A program made the position numbers and the translations under genes. 7,277 nucleotides of DNA, taken from contig VBHE01000265.1 of assembly GCA_005889515.1 (NCBI GenBank), forward strand, positions 6,678 through 13,954, read 5' to 3'. Positions 4,855 through 7,277 of this stretch are shown here, piece after piece. The notes under the pieces are model-generated. The model made no database searches and was not told the origin of the DNA. It saw nothing but the letters and a program-made list of their open reading frames with translations. The stretch is from Chloroflexota bacterium (GTDB lineage: Bacteria; Chloroflexota; Dormibacteria; Aeolococcales; Aeolococcaceae). Position 1 is the stretch's first letter; each line of letters begins with the position of its first letter.

Positions 4855-5825
4855 AGAGCGGGGGGCTCCCAGCGCCAGGGCTCGACACCGTGGCGCGCGA
4901 CCCTGCCGGCGGCGAGCAGCACCATCAGGTGGGCGAGGGTCTCGCCGTTGGCGGCACGGCGCATGAACGGCGGGATGTCGGCCCAGGGCCGCGACCAGGG
5001 CAGGGCGACGGTGAGCTCCCAGCAGGTGATCCCCGGGGTGGCGGCCACCATCTCGTCGATGGCGTCCAGCCGCGCGGCGTGGTGGGCGAGGAGGTCGTCG
5101 ACCCGCGATGCGAGGTTTCGTCGACGTCGAGGGCGCGCACCTTGCGCAGCGCGTCCATGAACTCGGCGAGGGGGTTCGGGCGCTGCTGGGAGTGGACCGA
5201 GATGTTGGGGCTGATCCGCGGCAGCACGTGGTCGCCGGCGAGGAGCAGCCGCTCCTGTGCGTCGTAGAAGCAGAGGTGTCCCGGCGAGTGACCCGGGGTC
5301 CACACCGCGCGCAGCTCGCGGCCACCGAGCGGTACCAGGTCGCCGTCGTCGATGAGCCGGTCGGGCTGGGTGATCTGCACCAGCTGGCGGATCATCATCG
5401 ACGCCGAGCTGAGCTCCTCGAGCTCGACGGCGGGGACGCCGCAGGCGCGCAGCAGCGCGCTCATCCTGATGAGCAGCTCGTCGACGTCCTCGTAGCGGCC
5501 GGGGAGCACGGCGGCGTCGGCGGGATGGAGGCCGACCCAGGCGCCCGACGCCTCGCGGATCCGGCCGGCGAGCCCGTAGTGGTCGGGATGGATGTGGGTG
5601 ACGAGCACCGCCTTGACCTGGTCGAGCCCGGCGCCGATCTGCTCGAGGCCGGCGCGGAGCACGTCCCACGCCTCCTCGGTGTTCCAGCCGGCGTCGACGA
5701 GGGCGATGCCACCGTCGCACTCCAGCGCGTAGGATCGACCACAGTCCCGGCCGCACCTTCTCGACCGGGGGCATGACGTGCTCGCGCCAGGCCTGGAGCT
5801 GCGCGGCGCCGGTGACCTCGATCAC
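4851..5825 (-). pseudogene. Metallo-beta-lactamase-fold hydrolase, interrupted by two frameshifting deletions
   Basis: By family a metal-dependent hydrolase of the glyoxalase II-like group. The gene starts at GTG 5825, overlapping the carboxylase stop by GTGA. The N-terminal part (TGAAQLQAW ... EKVRPGLWSI) is in one frame to about 5735. The core runs in a second frame from about 5733 to 5117 and begins SYALECDGG and LVDAGWN. It holds the metal motif THIHPDH, the next ligand in TPGHSPGH and the Asp in AGDHVLPRISPN. The C-terminal part (RVDDLLAHH ... TCWELTVALPWSRPW ... GETLAHL) returns to the first frame and ends at TAA 4851. At each junction a conserved stretch seems missing: about 13-14 residues after GLWSI (relatives continue with a PVP-rich segment) and about 11 after DVDE, where relatives have VLPAHE-like sequence with the last metal-ligand His. 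The deletion lengths must be 2 and 1 modulo 3, so the frame is restored only outside the core. It is either a real pseudogene or a local sequence or assembly error. The upstream coupling to a carboxylase subunit suggests an acyl-CoA catabolism context. Confidence 0.8.
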
Positions 5826-7277
5826 ACCGGGAAGACGCCGTGGTGCCGGGAGACCGCGGTGCGCCGCCGCGAGGCGTAGGCCGCCAGCCGGGCGACCAGC
5901 TCGTCGCGCAGCCGCGGCGCGGGGACGACGGCGTCGACGACGAGCTCGCTGGCGAGCCTGAAGATGTCGATGTCGTCGCGGTACTCGTCCTGCAGCCGCT
6001 GCACGTAGGCGGCGCGCTCCTCCTCGGGGAGGTCCTGGATCTTGTTGTAGTAGACGGCGTTCACCGCGGCCTCCGGCCCCATCACCGCGATCTGCGCGGA
6101 GGGCAGCGCGATGGTGCAGTCGGGCTCGAAGGCGGGCCCGCACATCGCGTAGAGACCGGCGCCGTAGGACTTGCGCAGCACCACGCAGACCTTGGGAACG
6201 GTGGCCACGGAGAGCGCGGCGATCATCTTCGCGCCGTGACGGATGATGCCCTGGCGCTCGACCGCGGAGCCGATCATGAAGCCGGGCACGTCGGCGAGCC
6301 AAAGCAGGGGGATGTTGAAGGCGTCGCAGAGGGTCACGAAGCGCGTGCCCTTGTCGGCGCTGTCGACGAAGAGCACCCCGCCCTTGAAGCGCGGCTGGGA
6401 GCAGACGACACCGACGGCGCGGCCGTCGATGCGCGCGAAGCCGGTGATCAGCTCGCGGGCGAAGAGCCGCTTGACCTCGACGAACGAGCCCTCGTCGACG
6501 AGGGCGCGGATCACCTCCATGGCGTCGTAGCCGCGTGCGGCCTCGAGGGGGATGACCTGGTCGATCGGCTTCGCCGTGGCCTCCGGCGCCCGGGGCGGCG
6601 CCGTGGCCGGCGCCTCGCGCCAGTTGCTCGGCATATACGCCATGTAGTCGCGGGCGGCGCGAAGCGCGGCGTCCTCGTCCTTGACGAGCACGTCGCCGCA
6701 GCCGCTCACCGAGCAGTGCATCCGCGCCCCGCCCATCTCCTCGAGGGTGATCCTCTCCCCCACCACGACCTCGGCCATCCGCGGCGAGCCCAGGTACATC
6801 GAGGCGTTGCCCTCGACCATGATCACCGCGTCGCAGAAGGCGGGGATGTAGGCGCCGCCGGCCGCGCTCGGGCCGAAGAGCACGCAGAGCTGGGGCACCT
6901 GCCCGCTGAGGCGCACCTCCATGTGGAAGATGCGGCCCGCGTGTCGCCGGCCGGGGAACATCGCGATCTGGTCGGTGATCCGCGCGCCGGCGCTGTCGAC
7001 GAGGTAGACGAGCGGGATCTGCAGCCGCTCCGCGGTCTCCTGGATGCGCACGATCTTCTCGACGGTGCGCGCTCCCCAGGAGCCCGCCTTCACCGAGGAG
7101 TCGTTCGCCATCACCGCGCAGTGACGCCCATGGAGGATGCCGATGCCGGTGACGACGCCGTCGGCGGGGAGGTCGTCCGCCTCGCAGTTGGCGAGCAGCG
7201 CGTCCTCGACGAACGCGCTCTCCGGGTCGAAGAGCCGGGCGATGCGCTCGCGCACCGGCAGCTTGCCCTGCTCGGCG
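5822..7277 (-). CDS. Acyl-CoA carboxylase, carboxyltransferase (beta) subunit (5' end cut by window edge)
   Basis: This subunit of a biotin-dependent acyl-CoA carboxylase moves carboxylate from carboxybiotin to an acyl-CoA (acetyl-, propionyl- or methylcrotonyl-type) in the cytosol. It needs a biotin-carboxylase/carrier partner that is not in this window. The visible 484 residues begin AEQGKLPVRERI, the segment normally found some 20-40 residues into the protein, so the true start lies to the right; a GTG at 7255 is internal. Family landmarks (visible numbering) are GPSAAGGAYIPAF (135-147), the N-half end LEEMGGA, a linker with Ala/Pro at about 222-237, the second crotonase-type half with FKGGVLFVDSADK, the oxyanion segment ADVPGFMIG (328-336), RKSYGAGLYAM and GPEAAVNAVYYNKI (400-413). 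Both halves are intact and of normal length. I cannot assign the acyl substrate. It precedes and overlaps the metallo-beta-lactamase-fold gene by 4 bp (GTGA), indicating co-translation in one operon. Confidence 0.95.
   Translation of the reverse strand, partial: AEQGKLPVRERIARLFDPESAFVEDALLANCEADDLPADGVVTGIGILHGRHCAVMANDSSVKAGSWGARTVEKIVRIQETAERLQIPLVYLVDSAGARITDQIAMFPGRRHAGRIFHMEVRLSGQVPQLCVLFGPSAAGGAYIPAFCDAVIMVEGNASMYLGSPRMAEVVVGERITLEEMGGARMHCSVSGCGDVLVKDEDAALRAARDYMAYMPSNWREAPATAPPRAPEATAKPIDQVIPLEAARGYDAMEVIRALVDEGSFVEVKRLFARELITGFARIDGRAVGVVCSQPRFKGGVLFVDSADKGTRFVTLCDAFNIPLLWLADVPGFMIGSAVERQGIIRHGAKMIAALSVATVPKVCVVLRKSYGAGLYAMCGPAFEPDCTIALPSAQIAVMGPEAAVNAVYYNKIQDLPEEERAAYVQRLQDEYRDDIDIFRLASELVVDAVVPAPRLRDELVARLAAYASRRRTAVSRHHGVFPV

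Noticed and set aside
2111..4966. A 951-codon open frame on the plus strand, antisense to the S53 peptidase and the repeat protein
   Set aside because: It runs opposite two genes with signal peptides, ribosome-binding sites and family or repeat structure. Its own translation is Arg/Gly/Pro/Ala-rich, shows no domain, and crosses an intrinsic terminator. It is open only because stop codons are rare in GC-rich antisense frames.
4678..5325. 216-residue N-terminal extension of the repeat protein
   Set aside because: It is open through the antisense-free intergenic leader and an alternative frame of the MBL-fold gene. The signal peptide directly after ATG 4677 and AGGGGA upstream mark the true start.
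4851..5825. Programmed ribosomal frameshifting in the MBL-fold gene
   Set aside because: Conserved residues, including the expected final His ligand, are absent at the junctions and not merely out of frame. No slippery heptamer with a downstream structure is evident, and slippage would not restore the missing segments.

Overview
This is a strongly GC-rich window (roughly 70% by eye) with long codon-biased reading frames, good Shine-Dalgarno sites, GTG as well as ATG starts and short intergenic gaps. It looks like a chromosomal piece of a high-GC soil-type bacterium. The S53 peptidase (VDAYDDPNAEADL-type), the metallo-beta-lactamase-fold protein and the acyl-CoA carboxylase all resemble proteins I associate with Actinomycetota and with Candidatus Dormibacterota/Chloroflexota relatives. 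The lineage cannot be fixed from sequence alone. I see no tRNA, rRNA, CRISPR array, insertion sequence or integrase.

Layout from left to right: (1) a class V aminotransferase of the serine-pyruvate/alanine-glyoxylate type on the minus strand, cut by the left edge; (2) a divergent alpha/beta hydrolase on the plus strand, separated from it by 62 bp; (3) a 12-bp perfect stem-loop between convergent gene ends; (4) a secreted S53 (sedolisin) serine-carboxyl peptidase on the minus strand; (5) a 13-bp stem-loop with a T-rich tail, the terminator of the next gene; (6) a secreted 398-residue repetitive protein on the minus strand that I cannot place in a family; (7) a 173-bp leader/promoter region holding a cluster of GTGAC boxes and a long imperfect hairpin; (8) a metallo-beta-lactamase-fold hydrolase on the minus strand, apparently broken by two frameshifting small deletions; (9) the carboxyltransferase (beta) subunit of a biotin-dependent acyl-CoA carboxylase on the minus strand, cut by the right edge and overlapping gene 8 by 4 bp (GTGA).

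Genes 8 and 9 form a translationally coupled acyl-CoA metabolism unit. Genes 4 and 6 are neighbouring exported proteins, each with its own ribosome-binding site and separated by a terminator, so they are probably separate transcripts. The most unusual item is gene 6. Its mature part has no Lys, Arg, Glu, Tyr or Trp, is built on Asn-Pro/Asp-Pro anchors repeating every 11 or 15-16 residues, and ends in a Cys-x5-Cys tail. Together with its structured leader and GTGAC boxes it is the best candidate for something undescribed. The second point to check is the doubly frameshifted hydrolase, which lost a conserved segment at each junction, including the expected last metal-ligand motif.
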